From assembly GCA_030609665.1 (NCBI GenBank), contig JAUWBW010000091.1:1-7477 (forward strand): 7,477 bases of DNA, in the 5' to 3' direction. Each line of letters starts with the position of its first letter. Position 1 is the stretch's first letter. The DNA is from Methanosarcinaceae archaeon (GTDB taxonomy: Archaea; Halobacteriota; Methanosarcinia; Methanosarcinales; Methanosarcinaceae). Positions 1 through 6,428 of the stretch are shown piece by piece. The notes beneath the pieces were generated by a model, which saw only the letters and a list, made by a program, of their open reading frames with translations, was not told the origin of the DNA and made no database searches. A program made the position numbers and the translations under genes.

Positions 1-1
1 A

Positions 2-88
2 CGCAAGATAGATAAGAACATGCTAAGCACAATAGATCGGGAGATGTCAAAGGTCAAACACGGCTTAGAGGAATTATATGGGATTTGA
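2..88 (+). CDS. 3' end of upstream gene, probable coiled-coil archaellum protein (ArlC/D/E type), partial
   Basis: An open frame enters at the left edge and ends at TGA 86-88, giving 28 C-terminal residues. Within them Leu8, Ile11, Met15, Val18, Leu22 and Leu25 alternate at 3- and 4-residue spacing, with charged residues between, which is a clean coiled-coil heptad pattern. The frame overlaps the arlF start by 11 bases, so the two genes are probably co-transcribed and translationally coupled. In euryarchaeal archaellum operons the gene before arlF is usually one of arlC, arlD or arlE, which encode cytosolic proteins that form a ring around the motor and link it to chemotaxis. Assignment to that group is inference from position and the coiled coil; the visible piece is too short for a family match. 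Confidence 0.55.
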   Translation, partial: RKIDKNMLSTIDREMSKVKHGLEELYGI

Positions 89-509
89 GACCGCTGTTGT
101 TGTTGCTATCTTCTTTTTATCGGCTATGGTCCTTGGAACCACGGCGTATGTTGTGATAAGTGCTTCTCAGGATCTGGTGGATGATGCATCGTATGAGCAA
201 AATGAAATGCAGATCAAACGTTTGCAGACTGATATTTTGATAGACAGTTCAACACCGACAGGTCTAGCTGCATTATATGACCTGACGATAACGGTATCAA
301 ATACAGGGAGCGAGACTTTACGATCGGATAAATTGAATGTATTGGTTGATGGAATAATTGAATCATACACTTTCGCACCAACGACAACAACATGGACTCC
401 TGATGGGACCATAACACTCACTGTTGAAGGGCTTTCAGGTGCAGGTTCACATAGAGTGAAAGTAGTGGCAGAGAACGGGATATCCGATTATGATACATAT
501 AGTGTTTGA
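78..509 (+). CDS. arlF: Archaellum stator protein ArlF (FlaF)
   Basis: This 143-residue protein has one N-terminal membrane segment (about residues 5-28) followed by a beta-rich domain exposed outside the membrane. ArlF is known as a pseudoperiplasmic component that binds the S-layer and pairs with ArlG, anchoring the rotating motor. The ATG start is supported by GAGG at 68-71, six bases upstream, and by the Met-Gly-Phe opening, which leaves no room for a leader peptide. The soluble part carries Leu-Gln-Thr-Asp-Ile (49-53), an Asn-Thr-Gly turn (75-77), Asn-Val-Leu-Val-Asp-Gly (87-92) and a C-terminal strand at 123-137, all of which recur in ArlG. The start lies inside the upstream gene. The call rests on domain layout, size and its place just before arlG-arlH-arlI-arlJ; the confidence is high because of that order. 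Confidence 0.88.
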   Translation: MGFETAVVVAIFFLSAMVLGTTAYVVISASQDLVDDASYEQNEMQIKRLQTDILIDSSTPTGLAALYDLTITVSNTGSETLRSDKLNVLVDGIIESYTFAPTTTTWTPDGTITLTVEGLSGAGSHRVKVVAENGISDYDTYSV

Positions 510-568
510 GCAGATATGTCTGGATTGTTTAAAATACATTCATGGCTTAAAATATTAAAATAATCAAC

Positions 569-576
569 TTTATATC
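569..576 (+). promoter_or_regulatory. Candidate internal archaeal promoter (TATA box) upstream of arlG
   Basis: The 105-base gap between arlF and arlG (510-614) is strongly AT-rich, in contrast with the 11 to 27 base gaps in the rest of the operon. A TTTATATC element preceded by an A-rich stretch could be a TATA box with BRE. A start about 25 bases downstream would give a leader of roughly 15 bases before the ATG at 615. This could boost arlG-arlJ separately from the upstream genes. In AT-rich DNA such matches occur by chance, so this is tentative. Confidence 0.3.
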
Positions 577-614
577 AATTATCCACATAATAGAATTAAA
601 ATAAAGGTCTGAAT

Positions 615-1100
615 ATGTTGTTCTCACGCACAATTTCCAAGGATGAACGGGCAGAAACTGCCATTACCCATATGATATTTTTCATAGCTGCAGTTATATT
701 GGCAATGGGTGTTGTTTCTGTTTTGTCGGTAAATGTTCAATCCATATCGGGTGCAACCACTGCAGGCAGTAAAATCATGTCTGACCAGTTGAGGACTGAT
801 ATTACAATTATCAATGATCCGAATGAGATACCGTACATCAACAATGAAAATTATACGTTCTATGTCAAAAACACAGGAAGATCCGAACTTAACATTGATT
901 ATGTGAATGTTATTTTAGATGGTGTATTGATCCAATCGAGTAATCAGGCTGAAACTGTATTGGATGGGGGTGTGGTGTGGAGACCGGGTGATGTTCTGGC
1001 CATAGACGTGACCACAGGTCAACTGAGTTCCGGTGATCACAGTGTTAATGTAGTCTCGGAAAATGGAAAATCTGATTCCATGAACTTTATAATTCCTTAA
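615..1100 (+). CDS. arlG: Archaellum stator protein ArlG (FlaG) with archaellin-like leader
   Basis: The product has 161 residues, with a charged N-terminal stretch, a membrane segment at about residues 16-40 and an extracytoplasmic beta-rich domain. ArlG is known to form a short filament-like stator element tipped by ArlF at the S-layer. The start is fixed by AAAGGT (603-608), seven bases before ATG. Residues 12-15 (Arg-Ala-Glu-Thr) followed by a long hydrophobic run match the general pattern of class III (archaellin/prepilin) signal peptides, with cleavage predicted after Ala13. Whether it is processed is unknown. The protein aligns with ArlF: Leu-Arg-Thr-Asp-Ile (59-63), Asn-Thr-Gly (86-88), Asn-Val-Ile-Leu-Asp-Gly (98-103) and a shared C-terminal strand (140-154). 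It ends 27 bases before arlH. Function is assigned from operon position and this paralogy. Confidence 0.87.
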   Translation: MLFSRTISKDERAETAITHMIFFIAAVILAMGVVSVLSVNVQSISGATTAGSKIMSDQLRTDITIINDPNEIPYINNENYTFYVKNTGRSELNIDYVNVILDGVLIQSSNQAETVLDGGVVWRPGDVLAIDVTTGQLSSGDHSVNVVSENGKSDSMNFIIP

Positions 1101-1115
1101 AAATATTTATTAATA

Positions 1116-1120
1116 GAGGT
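1116..1120 (+). promoter_or_regulatory. Shine-Dalgarno site that fixes the GTG start of arlH
   Basis: GAGGT lies seven bases before the GTG at 1128-1130. No ATG stands in frame nearby, so this site decides the start. The resulting N-terminus leads into the nucleotide-binding core at the distance usual for ArlH proteins. Confidence 0.6.
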
Positions 1121-1127
1121 AATTACA

Positions 1128-1823
1128 GTGGTCAACGTTTGTTCATTTGAGATCCCAAGAGATGAGTTTAACAGAAAACTGGGGGGAGGTTTCCCTCCAG
1201 GCTCTTTAGTGGTCATCGAAGGTGGCAGTGGCAGTGGAAAAAGTACGATCTGTCAGCGTACGATATTTGGATTGTTGGAGAATGAAAATAGTGTAACGTT
1301 CGTGTCAACACAGCAGACTACAAAAGGATTCATAAACCAGATGTATTCACTTGACTACCCAATTGCTCCATATTTACTGAATGGGAATTTGCTATTTATT
1401 CCTGTTATTCCACTGGTTCAGGCTGCAAAATCAAGGATCGATTTTCTTGAGCGTTTGATGGGTGCACAGGAATTGTTTGAGAATGATATTATTGTCATTG
1501 ATACAATTTCTTCACTAATCAAATACAGTGTGGACAATGAAAAAAGTCTTGATCTGATCTCATTTTTCAAAAAACTGAATGGAATGGGAAAGATCATAAT
1601 ATTGACTGTCGAGCCAAGCCAGTTAAGTGAAGACATAACTTCTATGTTCCGCTCTTCATGTGATATTTACATAAGCTTGAAAGTGAAACCAATGGCTAAC
1701 GAGGTCAAGCGTACAGTAGTTGTTAACAAATTCACAGGAGCCAAGGGCCCTGTGGGACAGATGATAGGATTTAGGATCGAGCCGAAGGTTGGTCTTGTCG
1801 TAGAGATTGCGGCGGTCGGTTAG
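1128..1823 (+). CDS. arlH: Archaellum motor regulator ATP-binding protein ArlH (FlaH)
   Basis: The 231-residue protein is a RecA/KaiC-like P-loop protein of the size usual for ArlH. ArlH binds ATP, associates with the ArlI hexamer beneath ArlJ and regulates its activity. The Walker A motif is at residues 32-40 (GGSGSGKST, Lys38, Ser39). The Walker B strand is at 121-125, ending in Asp125 and followed by Thr-Ile-Ser-Ser. After the second core strand the sequence reads Ser-Thr-Gln-Gln-Thr (60-64); related hydrolysing ATPases have a catalytic Glu near here, so Gln fits a protein that binds ATP but hydrolyses it poorly (inference). The C-terminal half has the Phe-X-Gly-Ala-X-Gly-Pro turn and the final strands typical of the family. 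Translation starts at GTG. The gene ends in TAG, 25 bases before arlI. Confidence 0.95.
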   Translation: MVNVCSFEIPRDEFNRKLGGGFPPGSLVVIEGGSGSGKSTICQRTIFGLLENENSVTFVSTQQTTKGFINQMYSLDYPIAPYLLNGNLLFIPVIPLVQAAKSRIDFLERLMGAQELFENDIIVIDTISSLIKYSVDNEKSLDLISFFKKLNGMGKIIILTVEPSQLSEDITSMFRSSCDIYISLKVKPMANEVKRTVVVNKFTGAKGPVGQMIGFRIEPKVGLVVEIAAVG

Positions 1824-1848
1824 ACACAAAATTGGAAGGTAATATAAT

Positions 1849-3501
1849 ATGGATCCGGAATTCCAAAAAGCACTGCAAAGAAATCCACACCTTGGAGTAT
1901 ACATAAACGAGTTCAGGCAAAAGACTGGAACAATCCCTGATTTTGTTGTAAGCTTGTCGAAAGACATGGAAGAAGAGCATGTCAATGTAATTCTTCCTGT
2001 GGGTGATCCGGTATTTATTCATATATATGGGACAGCAGAGATGGGAGAAGCTCGTTATTATACTATTGAACCTCCTCTCTTTCCGAATGAAAAAAGAAAA
2101 TATGATGCTATTATGGGGATGATCCTTGAGAAATCATCAAACGAGCCGGTACCAAATTCAGAAGCCGAACTCAAAACCTTGATCTCAAAACTTATTGACG
2201 AATCGATTGATATAGGTGCCGGGGGTGACCTTCCGGACGAAGATGAAAAACCCGGTCTATTGCAGAAGTTGATCCCTACGCAAAAAAAAGTCCCTCTTAA
2301 CCAGCAGGAGTATAACAAAATACTGTATCACATTGAGCGAAATATCATTGGGTCCGGTCCGATCGAACCCATTGTCAGGGATCCGTATCTTGAAGATATT
2401 CATAGTATAGGTATCAGTGGCGTGTTCATTGTTCACAAGATACTGGGCATGATGGAAACAGACCTGACATTTGGTGATGAGGATGGATTGGATAGATGGC
2501 TCCGCAGTATGAGTGAGCGTATCGGTCGACCTGTAAGTGATGCCCATCCAATCTCTGATGGTGCATTGCCTGATGGTTCACGTATTAATATTATATACAG
2601 TCCTGACATCAGTCGGCGTGGAAGCAGTTTCACTATGCGTAAGTTCAGTGAAGTGCCTGTTAGTATTATTCAGCTTATCAATTGGGGTGCTGTTAATTGC
2701 GATATGGCGGCGTATATGTGGATGTTACTTGAAAATGGTATGAGTATCTTCTTTAGTGGTGAGACGGCAAGCGGTAAAACAACAATGTTGAATGCGTGTC
2801 TTTCTTTTGTAAACCCAAAATCAAAAATATATTCTACTGAAGATACGGCTGAGGTCCAGCCACCACAAGCTGTATGGCAACAGTTGATCACCCGTGAAGA
2901 TGGTCCCCCGGATTCAAGGGTGGATACATTTACGTTGCTTAAGGCTGCTTTGCGTTCAAGACCAAACTATATCATTGTTGGTGAGATCCGAGGTGTTGAA
3001 GGAGCTGTGGCATTCCAGGGTATGCAGACAGGTCACCCTGTTTTGGCGACATTCCACGCATCGGCAGTTACAAAGATGATCCAGCGTCTAACCGGTGACC
3101 CTATCAATGTTCCTGTGACTTTTATTGATAATCTTAATGTTGGAATGATATTGCAGGCAGTATATCGAAAGGGACAGTTCCTGCGGCGATGCATCTCAAT
3201 TGATGAGATCGAAGGCTATTATGAAGAAGCCGGTGGTGTGGTTACAAGAGCGGTATTCCAGTGGGATCCAGAAACAGATACACACGCATTCAGGGGGTTG
3301 AACAATAGTTACATTCTTGAAGACAAGATCGCTGCAAAATTGGGATATGAAGACAAGCGTAAGATATACGAGGATATGTTCTTACGTTCAAGGATATTGG
3401 AAGAGATGCGTTCACGCGGCATTGATGATTACTACGAAGTGAATGATATATTGGTGAATTTCTATCGACATGGTATTGATGGGTTGCCATTCCCTGTATA
3501 A
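1849..3501 (+). CDS. arlI: Archaellum motor ATPase ArlI (FlaI)
   Basis: This 550-residue protein belongs to the type II/IV secretion ATPase superfamily (GspE/PilT/VirB11-like). It forms a cytosolic hexamer that powers archaellum assembly and rotation through ArlJ. The N-terminal region is followed by a charged linker at about 120-150, then the ATPase core. Walker A is GETASGKTT at 304-312 (Lys310), the sequence usual for ArlI. The Asp box is at 328-334 (Glu331, Asp332), Walker B at 375-379 ends in Glu379 and continues Ile-Arg-Gly, and the His box spans about 395-403 (His396, His403). All catalytic elements are present and the length is full, so the enzyme looks active. GGAAGGT at 1834-1840 lies eight bases before ATG. 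The stop overlaps the ribosome binding site of arlJ, only 11 bases away, so the two are coupled. Archaeal pilus ATPases are similar, but the arlH and arlJ neighbours settle the call. Confidence 0.97.
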   Translation: MDPEFQKALQRNPHLGVYINEFRQKTGTIPDFVVSLSKDMEEEHVNVILPVGDPVFIHIYGTAEMGEARYYTIEPPLFPNEKRKYDAIMGMILEKSSNEPVPNSEAELKTLISKLIDESIDIGAGGDLPDEDEKPGLLQKLIPTQKKVPLNQQEYNKILYHIERNIIGSGPIEPIVRDPYLEDIHSIGISGVFIVHKILGMMETDLTFGDEDGLDRWLRSMSERIGRPVSDAHPISDGALPDGSRINIIYSPDISRRGSSFTMRKFSEVPVSIIQLINWGAVNCDMAAYMWMLLENGMSIFFSGETASGKTTMLNACLSFVNPKSKIYSTEDTAEVQPPQAVWQQLITREDGPPDSRVDTFTLLKAALRSRPNYIIVGEIRGVEGAVAFQGMQTGHPVLATFHASAVTKMIQRLTGDPINVPVTFIDNLNVGMILQAVYRKGQFLRRCISIDEIEGYYEEAGGVVTRAVFQWDPETDTHAFRGLNNSYILEDKIAAKLGYEDKRKIYEDMFLRSRILEEMRSRGIDDYYEVNDILVNFYRHGIDGLPFPV

Positions 3502-3507
3502 GGTGAT
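3501..3507 (+). promoter_or_regulatory. Shine-Dalgarno site of arlJ overlapping the arlI stop
   Basis: AGGTGAT begins within the last base of the arlI TAA (3499-3501) and stands five bases before the arlJ ATG at 3513. It matches the 3' end of archaeal 16S rRNA well. Ribosomes ending arlI would be placed directly at the arlJ start, which suggests translational coupling of motor and platform. Confidence 0.6.
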
Positions 3508-3512
3508 CTGAC

Positions 3513-5168
3513 ATGAATTATCAACAGGCATTTCACAGCATTAATATGGAACCGGCTGCTTATGTTAAAAAGTTTGCCATCCCCGTAATTGTGTTTGGTT
3601 TTGCCTTTTCGTTTATATTATATGCGTTTCTACCATCACTTTTTGTTGGACCTGCCCAATATATACCTGCTTTACTTCCGGTCATTTGTATATTATTTGC
3701 TGCATCTTATCCTATGTCTATGGCTGCTGGAAAAGCTGCTGAGATCGACAATAACATGCACTATTACATCACACAGATGGGTTCGATCGCAACAGCAGAA
3801 ACACCGAGACTTGATATTATCCGCATAGTTTCAGGGAACAAGGATTACCTGTATCTCGCAAGTGAGACAAAGAAGATCTATAATCTGGTGACTGTATGGA
3901 ACATGAGTCTTGCAGAAGGTTGTAAGTTCATATCGAAGCGTACGCCTTCTATAATTTTTGAGGATTTTCTGGACAGGTTTGCACATGGCTTGCAGTCAGG
4001 TGAGGATATAAAATCATTCTTGTCTGCTGAGCAGAATGTTGTTATGAATGAATATGAATCCATGTATAATGGTGCACTTTATGCAATAGAGATCATCAAG
4101 GAATTATTCGTATCGCTGGTCATGTCTCTCATATTCCTTGCATCATTTGCAGTCATCATGCCTGTTATCACTGGTATGGATGCGATCTTGCTTATGAGTG
4201 TTGTTGTTCTTACTTTTGTTACCACAGATGTTGTCATGGTGGTCTTTACAAAAAGCAAGGTCCCAAGGGACCCCACATGGCAGCAGACAAATATTATGAC
4301 GGATGCAAAACTGAAATTAAATCGCTCAATTCCTATTTCTATTTTAGGATGCATTGTGGTATCGATCATTGTAGCCCTTTATGGCAAGATAACGCTGCCA
4401 ATAGCGGTTGCTATGTCCTTGACCCCACTTGTTTATACGGGTCAAATTGCACGAAAGATCGAGAAAGTTATTAGACGCAGGGACGAGAACTATCCATCAT
4501 TTATTCGTTCACTTGGTAGTTCGGCAGGTGCTCGCGGCGGTTTGATCGATGAAGCATTAAAATCCCTGCGTGCGCACGATTTTGGTCCTTTGACCAATGA
4601 TGTGAATAATCTCTATAAAAGACTTACAACAAGGATCGATAAGATCACTTCTTGGAATATGTTTGCAGCTAGTACAGGGAGTAATCTCATACAGCGTTTT
4701 AGTGTGATGTTTGTCGAATCCACTCACCTCGGAGGTAAACCGGAGGTCATTGGAGATATCATTGCCACTAATTTCCACAGAATCGTTACACTCCGAAAAA
4801 AGCGATATCAATCAGCATCAAGTCTGGTAGGTGTGTTGTATGGTCTGACAGGTGGGATTGGATTTACGATGTATATCTCGCTTGGTGTTGTTGACCTGAT
4901 GCAGGAGATGTTTGCCAGTGTAGAGATGCCGCCGGGAATGTCTATGGGTATGATTTTGTATACCGATGTTGGAAGCATTGAAACATTGTCTGCCATGATC
5001 TTGTTCACTATGATCGCACATTCGTTTTTCTCAGCTCTTCTCATCCGTGTTGTCGACGGCGGAAATATGTTATGCGCAACAACAGATTTTGTAATAATGG
5101 TATGGATCTCAGGAGTAGCTGCGGTTGTTACAACAACAGGTGTTGCATCATTGCTTGGTGTTAGTTGA
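3513..5168 (+). CDS. arlJ: Archaellum membrane platform protein ArlJ (FlaJ)
   Basis: The 551-residue protein is the polytopic core of the archaellum motor, related to GspF/TadC proteins, on which the ArlI hexamer docks. About nine hydrophobic segments can be read at roughly 21-43, 50-70, 198-220, 223-246, 272-290, 293-310, 434-460, 490-513 and 524-548. Between them lie two cytosolic T2SSF-type domains. The first spans about 80-195, with Phe-Leu-Asp-Arg-Phe near 152 and Gln-Ser-Gly-Glu-Asp near 161. The second spans about 325-430, with Gly-Pro-Leu near 358-360 and Gly-Gly-Lys-Pro near 407-410. Basic stretches flank the second domain (Arg-Arg-Arg at 321-323; Arg-Lys-Lys-Arg at 428-431). These domains contact the ATPase in related systems. 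It is the last gene of the operon; the next gene is convergent. Confidence 0.96.
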   Translation: MNYQQAFHSINMEPAAYVKKFAIPVIVFGFAFSFILYAFLPSLFVGPAQYIPALLPVICILFAASYPMSMAAGKAAEIDNNMHYYITQMGSIATAETPRLDIIRIVSGNKDYLYLASETKKIYNLVTVWNMSLAEGCKFISKRTPSIIFEDFLDRFAHGLQSGEDIKSFLSAEQNVVMNEYESMYNGALYAIEIIKELFVSLVMSLIFLASFAVIMPVITGMDAILLMSVVVLTFVTTDVVMVVFTKSKVPRDPTWQQTNIMTDAKLKLNRSIPISILGCIVVSIIVALYGKITLPIAVAMSLTPLVYTGQIARKIEKVIRRRDENYPSFIRSLGSSAGARGGLIDEALKSLRAHDFGPLTNDVNNLYKRLTTRIDKITSWNMFAASTGSNLIQRFSVMFVESTHLGGKPEVIGDIIATNFHRIVTLRKKRYQSASSLVGVLYGLTGGIGFTMYISLGVVDLMQEMFASVEMPPGMSMGMILYTDVGSIETLSAMILFTMIAHSFFSALLIRVVDGGNMLCATTDFVIMVWISGVAAVVTTTGVASLLGVS

Positions 5169-5246
5169 TAGAAGCAGATAGCTGCGCACAGGTCTATGTT
5201 CAGGTCCATTATTGGTTTGAACTGCCTCACACCCGCATATTTTGCT

Positions 5247-5280
5247 CTTGTATATAATTTGTAAAATTGTATACTACAAG
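5247..5280. terminator. Candidate terminator region between convergent arlJ and dehydrogenase genes
   Basis: CTTGTA at the left end and TACAAG at the right end, with further TATA and ATTT pairing inward, form an imperfect AT-rich inverted repeat with small bulges. It lies in the 144-base gap between two convergent stop codons, where both transcripts must end. T-rich runs at 5240-5243 and within the repeat fit archaeal termination, which relies mainly on U tracts. The fold is weak and the function is inferred from position. Confidence 0.3.
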
Positions 5281-5312
5281 ATAACGCGAACGAAGTGAGT
5301 GTTTACTTGTGA

Positions 5313-6320
5313 TCAACGTTCTTGTCGCAGTTTTAGTCCAATATATTCGGCAACGGCATGCCCAACATCTTTGGTGGATGATGTTCCGCCAAGTTCCGGT
5401 GTTATGATACCGCGTTTAAGTACGTGGTTCACAGCATCTTCCACAAGTGAAGCACTTTTTATATCACCAAGCCATTCCATCATCATTTTCACGCACAGGA
5501 TCGCTGCGACCGGGTTTGCAATACCTTTTCCTGCAATATCGGGTGCACTTCCGTGCACTGGTTCGAAAAATGCGTATTTTTCACCGATATTGGCACTCGG
5601 TGCAAGCCCAAGACTTCCTACAAGTGCGGCTGACATGTCGCTCAATATATCCCCGAAAAGGTTTGTTGTTACTATAACATCATATTTTTGCGGTGATGTG
5701 ATCAGACTAAATGCCATTGAATCGACCAGCATGTCGTTATATGTAACACTCGCATCATCTGCAACACTGCGGCATGTGTTCAAAAAGAGTTTGTCGGATT
5801 TGAGTACATTGGATTTGTGAACAATGGTCACCCTGTTCTGCCGCTGTTTTGCCAGTTTACAGGCATATTCTGCGATTCGTTTTGAACCTTTGCGCGTGAT
5901 GATCCTCTTTGTATATGAGACATCGTCATGCAGTTCCTCGATACCGGAGTACATGCCCTCGGTGTTCTCTCGCACGATGACAAAATCAAAATCATTCCTG
6001 CCTGTTGCACCTTTAATACCGGCAAGCGGTTTGATCGGACGTATGTTTGCGTAGACATCAAGTTCTTTTCTGATTGTCAGAAGCACGCTTTTGTAATTGG
6101 GGTCAGGAGGTGTTGTCACTGCGCCAAAAAGGACGCAGTCGCATTCTTTCAATATATCGATATCCTCATCCGTGATGGCGGTGCCTGTCCTATCCCATTT
6201 GCCGTAGCCAAGTTCAAGCGGCACTTTTTCAATCTCAAGACCGAGTGCATCAAGCACTTCTACTGCTGCGGGGATTACTTCTTTTCCGATCCCATCGCCT
6301 TCGATAATTGCAAGTTTCAT
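5313..6320 (-). CDS. leuB: Isopropylmalate/homoisocitrate dehydrogenase family protein (probably LeuB, NAD-dependent)
   Basis: From ATG at 6320 the product has 335 residues, a full-length beta-decarboxylating dehydrogenase. LeuB oxidises 3-isopropylmalate to 2-oxoisocaproate and CO2 in leucine synthesis; the methanogen paralogue AksF acts on homoisocitrate analogues for coenzyme B. The Glu-Gly-Asp-Gly-Ile-Gly opening is at 7-12. Substrate-binding Arg84, Arg94 and Arg118, Tyr124, Lys169 and the metal-binding Asp200, Asp224 and Asp228 are present. The family signature runs from Asn220 to Gly246. Asp261 in Ala-Pro-Asp-Ile-Ala-Gly is the residue that marks NAD+ use; NADP isocitrate dehydrogenases have Lys-Tyr there. 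The substrate-specificity helix (Lys77, Ser78, Val79, Leu80, Leu81) has Lys where Thermus LeuB has Glu, so LeuB versus AksF stays open. A GTG at 6329 would add three residues. No other leucine genes are in view. Confidence 0.88.
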   Translation of the reverse strand: MKLAIIEGDGIGKEVIPAAVEVLDALGLEIEKVPLELGYGKWDRTGTAITDEDIDILKECDCVLFGAVTTPPDPNYKSVLLTIRKELDVYANIRPIKPLAGIKGATGRNDFDFVIVRENTEGMYSGIEELHDDVSYTKRIITRKGSKRIAEYACKLAKQRQNRVTIVHKSNVLKSDKLFLNTCRSVADDASVTYNDMLVDSMAFSLITSPQKYDVIVTTNLFGDILSDMSAALVGSLGLAPSANIGEKYAFFEPVHGSAPDIAGKGIANPVAAILCVKMMMEWLGDIKSASLVEDAVNHVLKRGIITPELGGTSSTKDVGHAVAEYIGLKLRQER

Positions 6321-6334
6321 GATATTCACTTATT

Positions 6335-6342
6335 CCACGTGG
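6335..6342. promoter_or_regulatory. 8-bp palindrome CCACGTGG before the dehydrogenase gene
   Basis: A perfect palindrome lies 14 bases upstream of the dehydrogenase ATG, between the start codon and the tandem repeat at 6348-6369. It could be a dimeric regulator site or a small leader hairpin. It is short enough to occur by chance. Confidence 0.25.
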
Positions 6343-6347
6343 TTATG

Positions 6348-6369
6348 ATTATGATTGGATTATGATTGG
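6348..6369. repeat. Tandem 11-bp direct repeat upstream of the dehydrogenase gene
   Basis: Two perfect, adjacent copies of ATTATGATTGG (CCAATCATAAT in the gene's direction) lie 27 bases upstream of the dehydrogenase ATG. Partial copies flank them: GGTTATG before (6341-6347) and ATTAAGG after (6370-6376). An 11-bp period places both copies on nearly the same face of the helix, as expected for a repressor or activator bound in tandem. An operator role is inference; the repetition itself is seen directly. Confidence 0.5.
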
Positions 6370-6378
6370 ATTAAGGTT

Positions 6379-6392
6379 CCAATTAAAATTTG
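6379..6392 (-). promoter_or_regulatory. Candidate promoter (TATA-like) for the dehydrogenase gene
   Basis: On the - strand the sequence CAAATTTTAATTGG is the most TATA-like stretch close to the gene. A start about 25 bases downstream would fall within or just beside the tandem repeat, so a protein bound there could block transcription. The match to the archaeal consensus is only approximate. Confidence 0.25.
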
Positions 6393-6428
6393 AGTTTGTT
6401 AAGGTGTTTTTGAAGCCGAGGCAACAAC

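Noticed and set aside
5285..5301. CGCGAACGAAGTGAGTG as a repeat shared with 6515-6525
   Set aside because: Only a nine-base word (CGAACGAAG) is shared, which is too short to support a repeat family within this window.
5299..5820. + strand open frame of 173 codons opposite the dehydrogenase gene
   Set aside because: The - strand encodes a full-length enzyme with all active-site residues, so this frame is a shadow.
5928..6365. + strand open frame of 145 codons spanning the dehydrogenase 5' end
   Set aside because: Antisense to conserved codons and without a recognisable domain or convincing ribosome binding site.
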